A stretch of DNA of 64,000 bases from Cutibacterium acnes (GCF_003030305.1 NZ_CP023676.1:1240001-1304000), one strand, 5' to 3'; positions 48,566-57,620 are shown, counted from the first letter of the stretch. The notes: generated from the sequence alone by a model not told the origin. A program made the numbers and translations.

Positions 48566-49474
48566 TTATCTCCGAGGGGAGTCATCGGGACAGTCATTTT
48601 CTGTCGAGGAGTTGTTGTCGGATATGTCATCGAGCGCGCCATAGATCTCTCGAGGGACGTCGGGCCGGATATTGTCTTTGCTCTCGAGGGGAATCCGTGT
48701 CACCTCGGGAGCTTCAGGGTCCTGGGAGTTGCCATCAGCATCCTTGTTAGTGTGGATATCCCTGACAGCATGGACACGGTTGTGAGCCGGCAGTTCCACA
48801 TCCAGGGATCCCGGTGGTGCCATGTCGTCATCGACGGTGGCCGCAATAATCGTCGAGTCGTCGAGCTCAGTGAGTCTCGAAAATATCTCGAACAGCAATT
48901 TCTGCTGGTTATGCGGCACCATGACGTCCGCGTCGTCAATGACGATCACCTTGGTCTGTCTGAGCATGGCCAGGGCCACGGATGCGACGGCACGTTCAAT
49001 GGCTTCAAGCTGCTCGAATTCGCAAGAGCGATCGATACGAAACCCGACAATCTCTTCGATCTGACGCACCCTGCTTTCAGCCTTCTTGAGGTTAACGGCA
49101 TCAAGGTGACATCGCTCAGCGACAGATTCATTGAGAGTCAGACGATCTTCAGGCACAACGTAGTCACCGATTCGAGCTACAGAGGTTCGTTGGATAGCTC
49201 GGTAGGGCTCTGCCATGGCGTCGATACCGTCGATAATGAGGGTTCCCCTCGTTCGACGGAACCGTCCGCACAGTGCTAGCAGAAGCGCTGACTTGCCGGC
49301 CCCAGCAGGGCCGTGAATGACGGCCAGTTGTCGCGGCGCCAGGTCCATATCAAGGGGGCCAAAGATCATTCCCTTACGCCCTTGAGCATTCAGGTCGCGG
49401 GCGTAGAGCACCGCTCCCGAGGCGTCCTCGACGGCCTGGGCGTCGACCGAAGGACGTTTCGAGAAACGCATCAC
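48566..49474 (-). CDS. ABC transporter-like ATP-binding protein with atypical signature
   Basis: 302 residues. Walker A HGPAGAGKSALLLALCG lies near 54-70 and Walker B KVIVIDDAD near 176-184. Where a transporter ATPase has LSGGQ, this protein reads FEQLEAIERAVASVALAML, so the signature is degenerate although the helix is kept. A Q-loop-like segment (GDYVVPEDRLTLNESV) is present. The last 80 residues are acidic and disordered. It probably energises the YhgE/Pip protein encoded next to it; the start overlaps the upstream TetR stop. Confidence 0.82.
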   Translation of the reverse strand: MMRFSKRPSVDAQAVEDASGAVLYARDLNAQGRKGMIFGPLDMDLAPRQLAVIHGPAGAGKSALLLALCGRFRRTRGTLIIDGIDAMAEPYRAIQRTSVARIGDYVVPEDRLTLNESVAERCHLDAVNLKKAESRVRQIEEIVGFRIDRSCEFEQLEAIERAVASVALAMLRQTKVIVIDDADVMVPHNQQKLLFEIFSRLTELDDSTIIAATVDDDMAPPGSLDVELPAHNRVHAVRDIHTNKDADGNSQDPEAPEVTRIPLESKDNIRPDVPREIYGALDDISDNNSSTENDCPDDSPRR

Positions 49475-50091
49475 TGAAGAAACCCCCTGATTGCACGTTC
49501 GATGACATCGGTAATGACCTGGCGGTCAATAACTGCACTTGCCACAGAAAACTCCAAGGCAAGCACATTGACCAAACTGAGGACAACCACCGCGAGACTG
49601 CGTGGGTTGGCAGCGTCAGCGGACTCGATGTGGTCAAGGACACCGTACTGGGTCATCAACTCGGCCAGTTGGGCGATCCGCTGTGATTGGAGTTTCGAAT
49701 AGGCTTTAGCGATCTCCGCGTCGCGACGAGCAAGGGCGCGGAACTCCGCGAGGATCACCTGCCACGGGGCATCCTCCAGAAGAATTTCCGTGAGCTTCTC
49801 ACTAATATTACGCATGAGGTCGTCAGGACGTTCGCAACTGGACAGGATGGGGGACAGAGCGTCAACAAGATCCCTCTCCCCGTTAGTAAGGCGGGCAGCG
49901 CACACCTGACCAAACAGATCGGGCTTCGATCCGAAGTTGGAGTACACCGCCCCCTTGGTGAATCCGGCATCCGTGGCAATGCGTCGCAGACTGGCGCCGA
50001 CATAGCCGTCCCGTTCAAAGTTGTGGGCGGCTACGGCAAGTATTCTGCTTCTCACCTCATCGCGGTGAGGTCGTTCTACTGCGGCAGGCAT
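49471..50091 (-). CDS. TetR/AcrR family transcriptional regulator of the YhgE/Pip cluster
   Basis: 206 residues from the ATG at 50091. The DNA-binding domain reads RSRILAVAAHNFERDGYVGAS, then LRRIATDAGFTKGAVYSNFGSK, a standard TetR head. The frame is open to 50187, but that would put the operator-like repeats at 50136-50167 inside the gene, so the shorter start is favoured. It heads the operon TetR-ATPase-YhgE/Pip-DUF3054 and diverges from prcB. Confidence 0.88.
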   Translation of the reverse strand: MPAAVERPHRDEVRSRILAVAAHNFERDGYVGASLRRIATDAGFTKGAVYSNFGSKPDLFGQVCAARLTNGERDLVDALSPILSSCERPDDLMRNISEKLTEILLEDAPWQVILAEFRALARRDAEIAKAYSKLQSQRIAQLAELMTQYGVLDHIESADAANPRSLAVVVLSLVNVLALEFSVASAVIDRQVITDVIERAIRGFLQ

Positions 50092-50135
50092 CACAAGTTG
50101 TCGTCTTTCGAGGAATCCAGAACTAGATCGGTGGC

Positions 50136-50167
50136 GGTACCACCGGTATCGGATACCAATGGTATCC
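50136..50167. promoter_or_regulatory. Operator-like array of GGTAYC half-sites
   Basis: In 32 bases there are GGTACC (50136-50141), GGTATC (50145-50150), GATACC (50152-50157) and GGTATC (50161-50166). The last two form the perfect inverted repeat GGATACC-AAT-GGTATCC (50151-50167), and the middle two form GGTATC-G-GATACC. The array lies between the divergent TetR gene and prcB. TetR proteins bind such palindromes, often two dimers side by side, so autoregulation and possible control of prcBA are inferred. Confidence 0.6.
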
Positions 50168-50237
50168 GTCTCTAGGGTCCAGCCCAAATCGGTCGGCTAG
50201 GGTAGAAAACCCGAGTGTCGTCGTGACGAGGAGGGTC

Positions 50238-51074
50238 ATGCCATTGTCGTTATCCGATCTCGATGGGGATTACCTCATGTCGAGTACGACCACCGATTCC
50301 TTCGCCGTGCTTCTACGGCGAGTCGCTCCTGAACTCTTACCCCCGACGACCGTCGACACCAGCGTTCCCGAACTGTTGAGGCACGGCAGAACTGTGCTGG
50401 CGATTCGCTACAACGGGGGAGTCGTCGTTGCCGCTGATCTGGGCTCCGCATTGGCAAGACGCCTCGGTCAGACCGACGTCGACCGTATTCTCGGCACCGA
50501 CGACCGGTGCGTTATTGGCGTCGCCGGGGCAGCCGGCCTGGCAGGGGAGATGATTCGCCTGTTCCAAGCTGAGGTCGACCACCTCGAGAAGATTCAAGGA
50601 CAGCGGATCAGCATGGATGGCTGCGCCGTCAGGCTGTCAAGTCTGGTGCGTTCTCATGGAACGATGATGGCTCAGGGGCTCGCCGTCACACCATTACTGG
50701 CAGGCTGGGATGAGTTGGCCCATCGCGGCCGGATCTTTTCCTACGACGGTACTGGCGGGCAAACTGAAGAACATTCCCATGCCTGTGTGGGGTCGGGAGC
50801 TCTGTTTGCAAGCGACGTTCTCAACGAAGACTACCGAACAGGGATGGATCGGGATGAATCCGTGGCGCTGGCTATCCGCGCCCTTGACACAGCTATCAGC
50901 GATGACAGCCCGTCGTCTCTGTCGGGACCTGATCTGTCGCGCGGCCTGTACCCGACAGTGGCATGTGTAGATTCCCATGGCGTGACCCGAATGCCCACCG
51001 AGGAGGTGGCGGTACTGACGAAACGGCTAGTCGACCAGGTCACCGCCGAATCTGATCGTGAGGAGGCCCAATGA
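50238..51074 (+). CDS. prcB: Proteasome beta-subunit homologue with catalytic Thr1 and Lys33 replaced
   Basis: 278 residues from ATG 50238 (GAGGAGG at 50227-50235). A propeptide-like N-terminus of 50 residues ends ELLRHG, where actinobacterial PrcB is cut before the catalytic Thr. Here the next residues are RTVLAIRYNGGVVVAAD. Aligned without gaps to mycobacterial PrcB (TTIVALKYPGGVVMAGD), position 1 is Arg (codon 50388-50390), Asp17 is kept, and position 33 is Arg (DVDRIL) instead of Lys. Ser129-region VGSGALFA and SGPDLSRG are kept. The fold is therefore intact but the nucleophile and its base are lost. Thr is present one residue later, which would shift Asp to position 16. It is coupled to prcA by an ATGA overlap. 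Confidence 0.85.
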   Translation: MPLSLSDLDGDYLMSSTTTDSFAVLLRRVAPELLPPTTVDTSVPELLRHGRTVLAIRYNGGVVVAADLGSALARRLGQTDVDRILGTDDRCVIGVAGAAGLAGEMIRLFQAEVDHLEKIQGQRISMDGCAVRLSSLVRSHGTMMAQGLAVTPLLAGWDELAHRGRIFSYDGTGGQTEEHSHACVGSGALFASDVLNEDYRTGMDRDESVALAIRALDTAISDDSPSSLSGPDLSRGLYPTVACVDSHGVTRMPTEEVAVLTKRLVDQVTAESDREEAQ

Positions 51075-51751
51075 TGACGGTTCCAGCCTATGTTCCACCG
51101 AGTGAGTGGGTAACTGATCGTTCCACGTTTGTCTCAGATTCCATTCGCAATGGCGGCGACGGTATCGTCGTCGCTCGATGCGCCAACGGGATCGCGTTGT
51201 TAGCGCGTCAGTGCGGAGCCGACCTTCCTAAGGGCATGCGATCGGTCTCTGAAATCCACGATCGTCTAGCCTTCGCAGCCGTCGGTCTGTTTCACGAGGC
51301 AGACGAACTCCGAGTGGCCGGTATCCGCTTTGCCGACCTGCGCGCCTACGCCTACGGCCGCCTCGACGTCACCGGACGCAGCCTGGCCAGTATGTATGCG
51401 CGAATTATTGGCAAGACGTTTGCCCGCATCGACGTTAAGCCTTATCAAGTCCAGGTCACGGTCGCCGAGCTTGGCTTGGTCCCCTCGGAGGATCGCTTTT
51501 ACACGATTGATTTCGACGGTTCTGTACGTGCCGGCACAGGCCCCATCCTGATGGGTGCAACCGGTGAGAACTCCCTCGACCTGCCCAATAACGCGCCGGT
51601 ATCCGAGGTCGTGCGAGCTGCGGCACATGTCCTTGACGTTGAGCCCGCGAACCTTGAGGTGGGTTTGCTTAACCGCCACGCCTCGACGCGTCGTCACTTC
51701 CGACGTCTCGACGCCGCGACCGTGTTGGAGGCCGACGGTGACGGATCCTAA
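51071..51751 (+). CDS. prcA: Proteasome alpha-subunit homologue
   Basis: 226 residues. It follows the actinobacterial PrcA pattern: N-terminal PPSEWVTDRSTFVSDSI helix (position of the gate and H0), GIVVARCANGIALLAR, ISEIYDR-like VSEIHDRLAFAAVGLFHEADELR, then AGIRFADLRAYAYGRLDVTGR, and the C-terminal LNRHASTRRHFRRL. Alpha subunits carry no active site. Sequence divergence from other actinobacterial PrcA seems considerable. No arc/mpa, dop, pup or pafA gene is next to it; tyrA follows and overlaps by 14 bases. GAGGAGG at 51060-51066 supports the start. Confidence 0.83.
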   Translation: MMTVPAYVPPSEWVTDRSTFVSDSIRNGGDGIVVARCANGIALLARQCGADLPKGMRSVSEIHDRLAFAAVGLFHEADELRVAGIRFADLRAYAYGRLDVTGRSLASMYARIIGKTFARIDVKPYQVQVTVAELGLVPSEDRFYTIDFDGSVRAGTGPILMGATGENSLDLPNNAPVSEVVRAAAHVLDVEPANLEVGLLNRHASTRRHFRRLDAATVLEADGDGS

Positions 51752-52835
51752 TCGCGTCGAGCCGACGTTAACCGGACCGGTCCTTATCGTTGGTGTCGGC
51801 CTTATTGGGGCATCCATCGGTAAGGCCCTGATGCGGGAGGGAACCGATGTTCATCTGTGGGACATCGATCGCGATAATTCCCTCATTGCAGCCGGGCACG
51901 GAGCGGGCAGACTCGGTAACCTGGCTGACGATGCGTACCGGATGATCGTGATCGCGACCCCACCGGCCGTTGTCGCGCAGACGGTCGTTGAGCGGCTGAC
52001 GCGACATCCCCAAGCCGTGGTCACCGACACCGCGTCAGTGAAGGGGGCTGTGTTGGCCGAGTTGACCACGCTGGCTACCGAGCACGAAATCGCCATTTCC
52101 CGCTATGTGGGTTCCCACCCCATGGCCGGAACCCAGTGCACCGGCCCTCTGACAGCCTCCACCGAACTCTTCGTCGACCGCACCTGGGTGGTAGCCCCTC
52201 GCACCGACAACCGTTACGATGACGTTCAACAAGTCGTCGCTCTGGCCCGGGCCTGCGGTGCTCGGGTGGTGAGCATGGATGCCCACGAGCACGATCGAGC
52301 GGTCGCGGAGGTGTCTCACCTACCCCATCTCATGAGCATCCTCACTGCGGCAAATTTGCGCCGTGCTCGTCCTGAGCACCTGAGCCTCGCAGGGCCCGGC
52401 ATTCGCGACGTCACCCGGATCGCTCGTTCCCAGACGACAATGTGGCGTCAGATCCTCAGTTCCAACTGTGTTGAGGTCCGCAGCCAGTTGGAAGCTATTC
52501 GTGACGACCTCGATGACTTGCTGTCTCGTCTTAACGATTCGGAACGCTTAGAAGAGTTCCTCAGCGTTGGTCAGGCCGGCGCCCGCAAGGTAGCAGGTAA
52601 GCATGGGCATCAGATGGTGGAGACGACTGCCGTCGTCGTCGAGATTCCGGACACCCCTGGTGCTTTGGCACGATTATTTGCTGACGTCGAAGCTGCTGGA
52701 ATCAATATCGAAGACTTGTCGGTGGAACATAATCCAGCCCGTGAGACTGGTTTCTTGTCGATTGACGTTGCCCCGAGTCGTGCCGAACAGTTGACCGCGT
52801 CGATGCGCAATCACGGCTGGTCGGTACGATCCTGA
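51738..52835 (+). CDS. tyrA: Prephenate dehydrogenase with C-terminal ACT domain
   Basis: 365 residues from GTG 51738, which has TTGGAGG at 51725-51731 and overlaps prcA by 14 bases. The Rossmann motif VLIVGVGLIGASIGKAL lies near residues 14-30, the DTASVKGAVL and GSHPMAGTQCTGP substrate motifs follow, with HLPHLMSI further on. A regulatory ACT domain (VVVEIPDTPGALARLFADV, from about 290) probably senses an aromatic amino acid. It makes 4-hydroxyphenylpyruvate on the way to tyrosine. Confidence 0.94.
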   Translation: MTDPNRVEPTLTGPVLIVGVGLIGASIGKALMREGTDVHLWDIDRDNSLIAAGHGAGRLGNLADDAYRMIVIATPPAVVAQTVVERLTRHPQAVVTDTASVKGAVLAELTTLATEHEIAISRYVGSHPMAGTQCTGPLTASTELFVDRTWVVAPRTDNRYDDVQQVVALARACGARVVSMDAHEHDRAVAEVSHLPHLMSILTAANLRRARPEHLSLAGPGIRDVTRIARSQTTMWRQILSSNCVEVRSQLEAIRDDLDDLLSRLNDSERLEEFLSVGQAGARKVAGKHGHQMVETTAVVVEIPDTPGALARLFADVEAAGINIEDLSVEHNPARETGFLSIDVAPSRAEQLTASMRNHGWSVRS

Positions 52836-52897
52836 CACGTGTCGGTCGATGCCGATAGTCTCGCCCCGTCAGATCGCCATCGTAAAGCAGGCAGAAC

Positions 52898-53569
52898 GTG
52901 TCAACCTCACCTCTCGTCATTGCCATCGACGGGCCCAGCGGGTCCGGCAAGTCGTCGACCTCTCGCGGGGTCGCGAACCGGCTCGGGCTAGCTCGCCTCG
53001 ACACCGGATCGATGTACCGCGCGGTAGCTTGCCGCGTTGCTCATCTAGGTATTGATCCGACCACGAATCCACGTGATGCCATCAAGGTGGCTCAAAGCTG
53101 TCACCTAGAGATTGATACCTCAGCTATCGATGACCGCGTCGTAATCGATGGGGAAGATGTCACCAAGGAGATCCGAGACCCGCAAACCAGTGCGAAAGTG
53201 TCTGCGGTAGCAACGATTCAGCCGGTTCGTGATGCTCTAACTGCTCGCATGCGTCAAGTCGCAGCTGACCGCGGTCGTATCGTGATGGAAGGACGCGACA
53301 TCACGACTGTGGTATGCCCCGACGCACAGGTTAGAGTGCTTCTCGTGGCTGACCCGGCCATTCGCGTTGCACGGCGTCAGGCTGAGTTGGGGGAAAAAGT
53401 CGATATGGCCCAGGTCATTGATTCGATCGTGCGTCGTGACCGGGACGATTCGACTGTGTCGACCTTTGAGGAGCCGGCTGAGGGGGTCACTGTGGTCGAC
53501 TCCACCCACCTCAATTTGGATCAAGTCATCGACGCTGTCATTGATCTGGTGCCCGTCACGCTGCGCTGA
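52898..53569 (+). CDS. cmk: Cytidylate kinase
   Basis: Phosphorylates CMP and dCMP. 223 residues: P-loop IDGPSGSGKSSTSRGVA (10-26), RLDTGSMYRAVA with the CMP-site residues, GRDITTVVCPDAQVRVLL, and the lid VRRDRDDST. The GTG start at 52898 follows tyrA by 62 bases. der lies downstream, the usual cmk-der pairing. Confidence 0.95.
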   Translation: MSTSPLVIAIDGPSGSGKSSTSRGVANRLGLARLDTGSMYRAVACRVAHLGIDPTTNPRDAIKVAQSCHLEIDTSAIDDRVVIDGEDVTKEIRDPQTSAKVSAVATIQPVRDALTARMRQVAADRGRIVMEGRDITTVVCPDAQVRVLLVADPAIRVARRQAELGEKVDMAQVIDSIVRRDRDDSTVSTFEEPAEGVTVVDSTHLNLDQVIDAVIDLVPVTLR

Positions 53570-53633
53570 GCAGTATTTTTCCTAGCGCCACACCGTGTAC
53601 CGTGGTTTAGTCCCCTAGCAGGAGCGTGCCTTC

Positions 53634-55004
53634 ATGTCTGACTCGCCCGAGTTTCGCAACGACCCCAGCGACGACATCGAGGAGGCTCTTCCCAAGCCTG
53701 TTGTTGCCGTCGTCGGTCGGCCCAATGTCGGTAAATCCACCCTCGTCAATCGCATCCTTGGCCGCAGAGCAGCTGTCGTACAGGATGTCCCGGGAGTGAC
53801 CCGTGACCGAGTGTCTTATGACGCGGAGTGGTCTGGTCGCCAGTTCGTCCTCGTCGATACCGGCGGTTGGGCCTCCGATGCCTCTGGCATGGCGGCCATG
53901 ATCGCCGAGCAAGCCGAATTGGCTATCTCAACTGCTGACGCCGTTCTCTTCGTCGTTGACGCGAACGTGGGCACCACCGACGAAGATGAGGCCGTCGTCC
54001 AGGTACTGAGGCAGTCTCGTAAGCCCGTCGTGGTAGCTGCCAACAAGGTCGACAATGCACGCGGCGAGTCTGAAGCAGCGACAATGTGGAACCTAGGACT
54101 GGGGGAGCCCCACCCCGTTTCCGCCATGCACGGACGCGGTTCAGGTGACCTTCTTGATGCGCTCATTGCGGTACTGCCGAAGGAGCAGGCTAGCTACGAG
54201 TCATCGGACGGACCGCGTCGGGTCGCCATTGTGGGCAAGCCGAATGTCGGCAAGTCGTCTCTTCTGAACCGTATAGCGCGTCAGAACCGCGTAGTCGTCT
54301 CGGATATTTCCGGGACGACGGTTGATCCCGTTGATGAGTTAGTCACCGTTGGTGGCACCGTCTATCAGTTCATTGACACCGCTGGTTTGCGCAAGAGGGT
54401 CAAGGAGGCCTCCGGGCACGAGTACTACGCTTCACTGCGCACCCAGGCTGCCATCGAGCGTGCCGAGGTCTGCGTGGTCGTCATTGATGCCTCGGAGTCG
54501 ATCAGCGACCAGGACCTTCGCATCCTCACGATGGTCGAGAATGCGGGTCGGGCGATGGTCATCGCCTACAACAAGTGGGATTTGACCGATGAAGAGCGAC
54601 GCCGCTATTTAGAGCGCGAGATCGAGCGCGACGTTCAGGCCTATTCGTGGGCGCCGCGGGTCAACATCTCTGCGCTCAACGGCCGGAATGTCGACAAGCT
54701 CGAGAAGGCTATTGAGACGGCCGCAGAAGGCTGGGAGACGCGCATTTCGACCGGCAAGCTCAACGCATTCCTTGGACGTCTTGCAGCTGCCCACCCACAC
54801 CCGGTGCGGGGAGGGAAACAACCGAGGATCCTCTTCGGGACCCAAGCCCACAACTGTCCGCCGACGTTCGCCCTGTTCACATCGGGGGTATTCGACCAAG
54901 GATATGTGCGGTTCATCATCAGGCGGCTGCGTGAAGACTTCGGCTTCGCCGGTTCACCCGTCCATGTGGAGATCCGACCTCGGGCGAAGCGGCAGAGGAA
55001 GTGA
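53634..55004 (+). CDS. der: GTPase Der (EngA)
   Basis: Tandem GTPase needed for 50S subunit assembly. 456 residues with two G domains: G1 [16 protein letters not shown] (near 25-40) and [17 protein letters not shown] (near 197-213), G3 DTGGW and DTAGL, G4 NKVD and NKWD, and the C-terminal KH-like domain (about 365-456) ending in a basic tail. AGGAGC at 53620-53625 precedes the ATG. It ends about 60 bases before tRNA-Pro. Confidence 0.96.
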   Translation: MSDSPEFRNDPSDDIEEALPKPVVAVVGRPNVGKSTLVNRILGRRAAVVQDVPGVTRDRVSYDAEWSGRQFVLVDTGGWASDASGMAAMIAEQAELAISTADAVLFVVDANVGTTDEDEAVVQVLRQSRKPVVVAANKVDNARGESEAATMWNLGLGEPHPVSAMHGRGSGDLLDALIAVLPKEQASYESSDGPRRVAIVGKPNVGKSSLLNRIARQNRVVVSDISGTTVDPVDELVTVGGTVYQFIDTAGLRKRVKEASGHEYYASLRTQAAIERAEVCVVVIDASESISDQDLRILTMVENAGRAMVIAYNKWDLTDEERRRYLEREIERDVQAYSWAPRVNISALNGRNVDKLEKAIETAAEGWETRISTGKLNAFLGRLAAAHPHPVRGGKQPRILFGTQAHNCPPTFALFTSGVFDQGYVRFIIRRLREDFGFAGSPVHVEIRPRAKRQRK

Positions 55005-55010
55005 ACAGTT

Positions 55011-55039
55011 TTGTCGGCGGAACGGAAGTACGCTAATGT
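55011..55039 (+). promoter_or_regulatory. Likely promoter of tRNA-Pro
   Basis: TTGTCG at 55011-55016 and TAATGT at 55034-55039 are 17 bases apart and lie 28 bases before the tRNA 5' end. This fits a housekeeping-type promoter, though the -10 element is weak. Confidence 0.45.
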
Positions 55040-55067
55040 ACTTCTTCGGGTCACCGAGTGATCCAAA

Positions 55068-55141
<74 letters not shown>

Positions 55142-55630
55142 CGTTTTGAGGTTCCCACGAGTCTACGCCTCCGGGCTGATGCCTAGGCCTATCGGGCTTA
55201 ACAGCCGATGTGAGCGCAGATCGGATCTATCTTAGAGCGGTTGCCCGGGATGCTTTGCGACGTAATCTGCGCTCATTCTAACCTGCAGCACAGCCCGTTT
55301 CGTCGTCACCAGTTCAGCCCCCTATGGTGCTGCCCTCCGGAGCTATCGTCCAGACGGATTCCGACTCCGCCGGATCCGGATGTGCAACTGTTTCGTGTCG
55401 TGCCCTCCTCACCGCGAGGAATGCCTCGTCGAGGAGGCCCTGCCGCTATCAAATCGCGTCGTAGTCTTCTCGCCAGGCCCAGCGGATTCATTGCAGACTT
55501 CCCGGTGGAGCTCGATCGGCCGGATCGATACCTAGTTTCGTAAGCTACGTCACAAGCTCCTCGGGCTCCTGTTCTAGGTACTACAGGGATCGTCGGATGG
55601 TGGGGCCGGGTTCCCAATGTCCCAGACCCA
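55142..55630. other. 489-base region without a recognised gene, between tRNA-Pro and the deoxyribose operon
   Basis: Two overlapping open frames exist (55241-55543 plus, 55306-55617 minus) but both have Arg/Pro/Ser-rich translations with no family resemblance and no good ribosome-binding site. I see no repeat of the tRNA 3' end, no integrase and no insertion sequence. It probably contains the end of the tRNA transcript and decayed or non-coding sequence. Confidence 0.5.
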
Positions 55631-56545
55631 CTATGATCTCAGCCACTCCGGGAGACTTCCATCGGCCAAGGCATACGAGCTCTGAGTTCCGTGGCGTGTG
55701 ACCGAGTCAGCCGCATACCTGTTTCCTGCACGAATCGCAGCTATCACGTCGCCGTGATCTACCCATTCTTTAGCAAAGCAGCCTATGAAGGCATCGCCAG
55801 CACCTGTCGTGTCCACGGCTTGAACAACCGGGGCCTTGATGATTTTGCGTCCTTCTGCGTGGGCCCACATCGCACCACGCGAGCCCAAAGTTACGATGAT
55901 ATTCGTGATGCCCGCTCCCAGCAGCACATCAGTAGCCTTGCCGATATCATCGAGGGTGTCTACTGGCATCCCCGTTATGAGTTCAAGCTCGGACTCGTTC
56001 GGCATGAAGAACTCAATTCCGCGGATTCGCTCAAGATCCAGTTCTGGTGCGACCGGAGCCGGATTGAGGAGTATTGGGATCCCCAGTACGTCCCCTAACT
56101 CAATCGTGGCGTAGACCGTCTCCAACGGAATCTCCAGCTGCAGCATGATGAGTTTGCACGTGGCAATGTCTTGTCGGGCACCCTCGACATCAGCAGGACT
56201 CAGCTGAGCGTTAGCTCCCTTGATGATGAGGATGGAGTTACGCGATTCTGGATCGACGAAGATCGGTGCCACCCCGGAGCTCGCATCGGTACGCAACACA
56301 TGGGTAGTATCGATACCGTTTTTGCGAAAGTTGTCCAACGTGGTGTCGGCGAACACATCGTTGCCCACTCGGGTGACCATCACGACCTCTGCACCGAGAC
56401 GTGACGCAGCTACTGCCTGATTCGCACCTTTGCCGCCGCATCCCATTCGGAATTCGGGAGCCTCGACGGTTTCACCGTCTGATGGCATGCGATGAATGTA
56501 CGAGATGAGGTCCACCATATTGGACCCAACAACGGCGATATCCAT
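55631..56545 (-). CDS. PfkB/ribokinase family kinase, probable deoxyribokinase
   Basis: 304 residues from the ATG at 56545. PfkB signature 1 is GCGGKGANQAVAASRLGAEV (about 36-55) and signature 2 is DTTGAGDAFIGCFA (about 247-260) with the catalytic Asp. It begins DIAVVGSNMVDLISYIHRMP, as in ribokinases. The next genes upstream are a mutarotase-like protein, a sugar permease and deoC, so its likely substrate is 2-deoxyribose, giving 2-deoxyribose 5-phosphate for DeoC; ribose is the alternative. It is the last gene of the operon, one base after its neighbour. Confidence 0.88.
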   Translation of the reverse strand: MDIAVVGSNMVDLISYIHRMPSDGETVEAPEFRMGCGGKGANQAVAASRLGAEVVMVTRVGNDVFADTTLDNFRKNGIDTTHVLRTDASSGVAPIFVDPESRNSILIIKGANAQLSPADVEGARQDIATCKLIMLQLEIPLETVYATIELGDVLGIPILLNPAPVAPELDLERIRGIEFFMPNESELELITGMPVDTLDDIGKATDVLLGAGITNIIVTLGSRGAMWAHAEGRKIIKAPVVQAVDTTGAGDAFIGCFAKEWVDHGDVIAAIRAGNRYAADSVTRHGTQSSYALADGSLPEWLRS

Positions 56546-56546
56546 G

Positions 56547-57620
56547 TCACTGCGCCTTTCGGTCAAAGGCCTCGCCTTGAGCAAGAAGCCCGGTAGTTAC
56601 AGAGAACGTGCGGGTCGCACCAGCATCCAGATGAATGAGGGTTCCCGCAGCTTCGGCAGCCAGTCGCCCCTCCGGCCTGCTGGTACCTGGCAGCACGTAT
56701 GCGGCCACCCTTTGATCTGCGTTGTGAAGTATCCACCGGGTGGCGACAGGGAACTGGTCTGTACGGAAGCGGGTCACGAAGTTGTGATGAGCACGGGCCT
56801 GCATTCTGAACTCGGCAGTCTTGCCATATTGCGGTAAGTCGTCTGCGACATACACGATCTCGGGATCGAATGCCTCGGCACCGACCAACGAGTCAGCATC
56901 GATCTTTCCAGCGAGAATGTCCTCATTAATCCGGAGCCACTGGCGTGTTGGCGCCACGTGGTTCGGTACGCTGCGACGCAGTTGGAAGGCTCCGTCGGGC
57001 AAGGACTGGCTCATCCGGGCCTCCGGAATAAACGCATAGTTCATGTGGCATATGTACTGCAATGGCATCGATTGATACTTTGACAAATTGGTGACCTCAA
57101 GGCCGATGTCAAACATGGCTGAGCCGGCTCGCAGAGTTACAGTGGGTCGCGCAAAATAATGATGCCCGAAACCTATGCGGTACTCATATTCACTGGACAA
57201 TGTGACGGCAGTAACGCCACAGGGTTCGTGCCTTGTAACAAGACTTGCCGAGCGCATTGGTGCACAGGGAAACTCTCCATGTAGTGGGTGATCGTCCTCT
57301 GGGGACGGGCATCCCGCCGCCAGCAGACCGGAGTGGAAGGCGAAGCACCCATACGTCTCGACGATCTGCCTGGCCGGCACTGGCATATCGAACATATTGT
57401 CCATTCGTAGAGATTGACCGTCAAACACGGCATCCCACAAAATCTGACCCGTAAAGGGAAGAGCCTCGATATACCCACGGGAATTGCTGATCCGCAAAGC
57501 CGCAATCCCGGTGGAGTACCGCCACGCAGTTACGATCCATTCACCCGTTCGGAGAACGTCACGTCGCCTTTCGTCAAACAGTTCTGGGTACAGGATGATC
57601 TCGAGGTCAGTGGTTGGCAT
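56547..57620 (-). CDS. Aldose 1-epimerase-like protein (DUF4432), probable deoxyribose mutarotase
   Basis: 357 residues, no signal peptide. The fold is that of the galactose mutarotase superfamily: GYIEALPFTGQILWDAVFDG near the start, GEFPCAPM and HGEF histidine, then LEVTNLSKYQSMPLQYICHMNYAF, cited by position (about 174-197). DUF4432 proteins often accompany deoxyribose or other pentose genes, and mutarotases speed anomer exchange for the kinase. It overlaps the transporter gene by 14 bases. Which sugar it acts on is inferred from context. Confidence 0.78.
   Translation of the reverse strand: MPTTDLEIILYPELFDERRRDVLRTGEWIVTAWRYSTGIAALRISNSRGYIEALPFTGQILWDAVFDGQSLRMDNMFDMPVPARQIVETYGCFAFHSGLLAAGCPSPEDDHPLHGEFPCAPMRSASLVTRHEPCGVTAVTLSSEYEYRIGFGHHYFARPTVTLRAGSAMFDIGLEVTNLSKYQSMPLQYICHMNYAFIPEARMSQSLPDGAFQLRRSVPNHVAPTRQWLRINEDILAGKIDADSLVGAEAFDPEIVYVADDLPQYGKTAEFRMQARAHHNFVTRFRTDQFPVATRWILHNADQRVAAYVLPGTSRPEGRLAAEAAGTLIHLDAGATRTFSVTTGLLAQGEAFDRKAQ

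Noticed and set aside
55241..55617. Overlapping open frames after tRNA-Pro
   Set aside because: Arg/Pro/Ser-rich translations, no family match and no ribosome-binding site; treated as non-coding.
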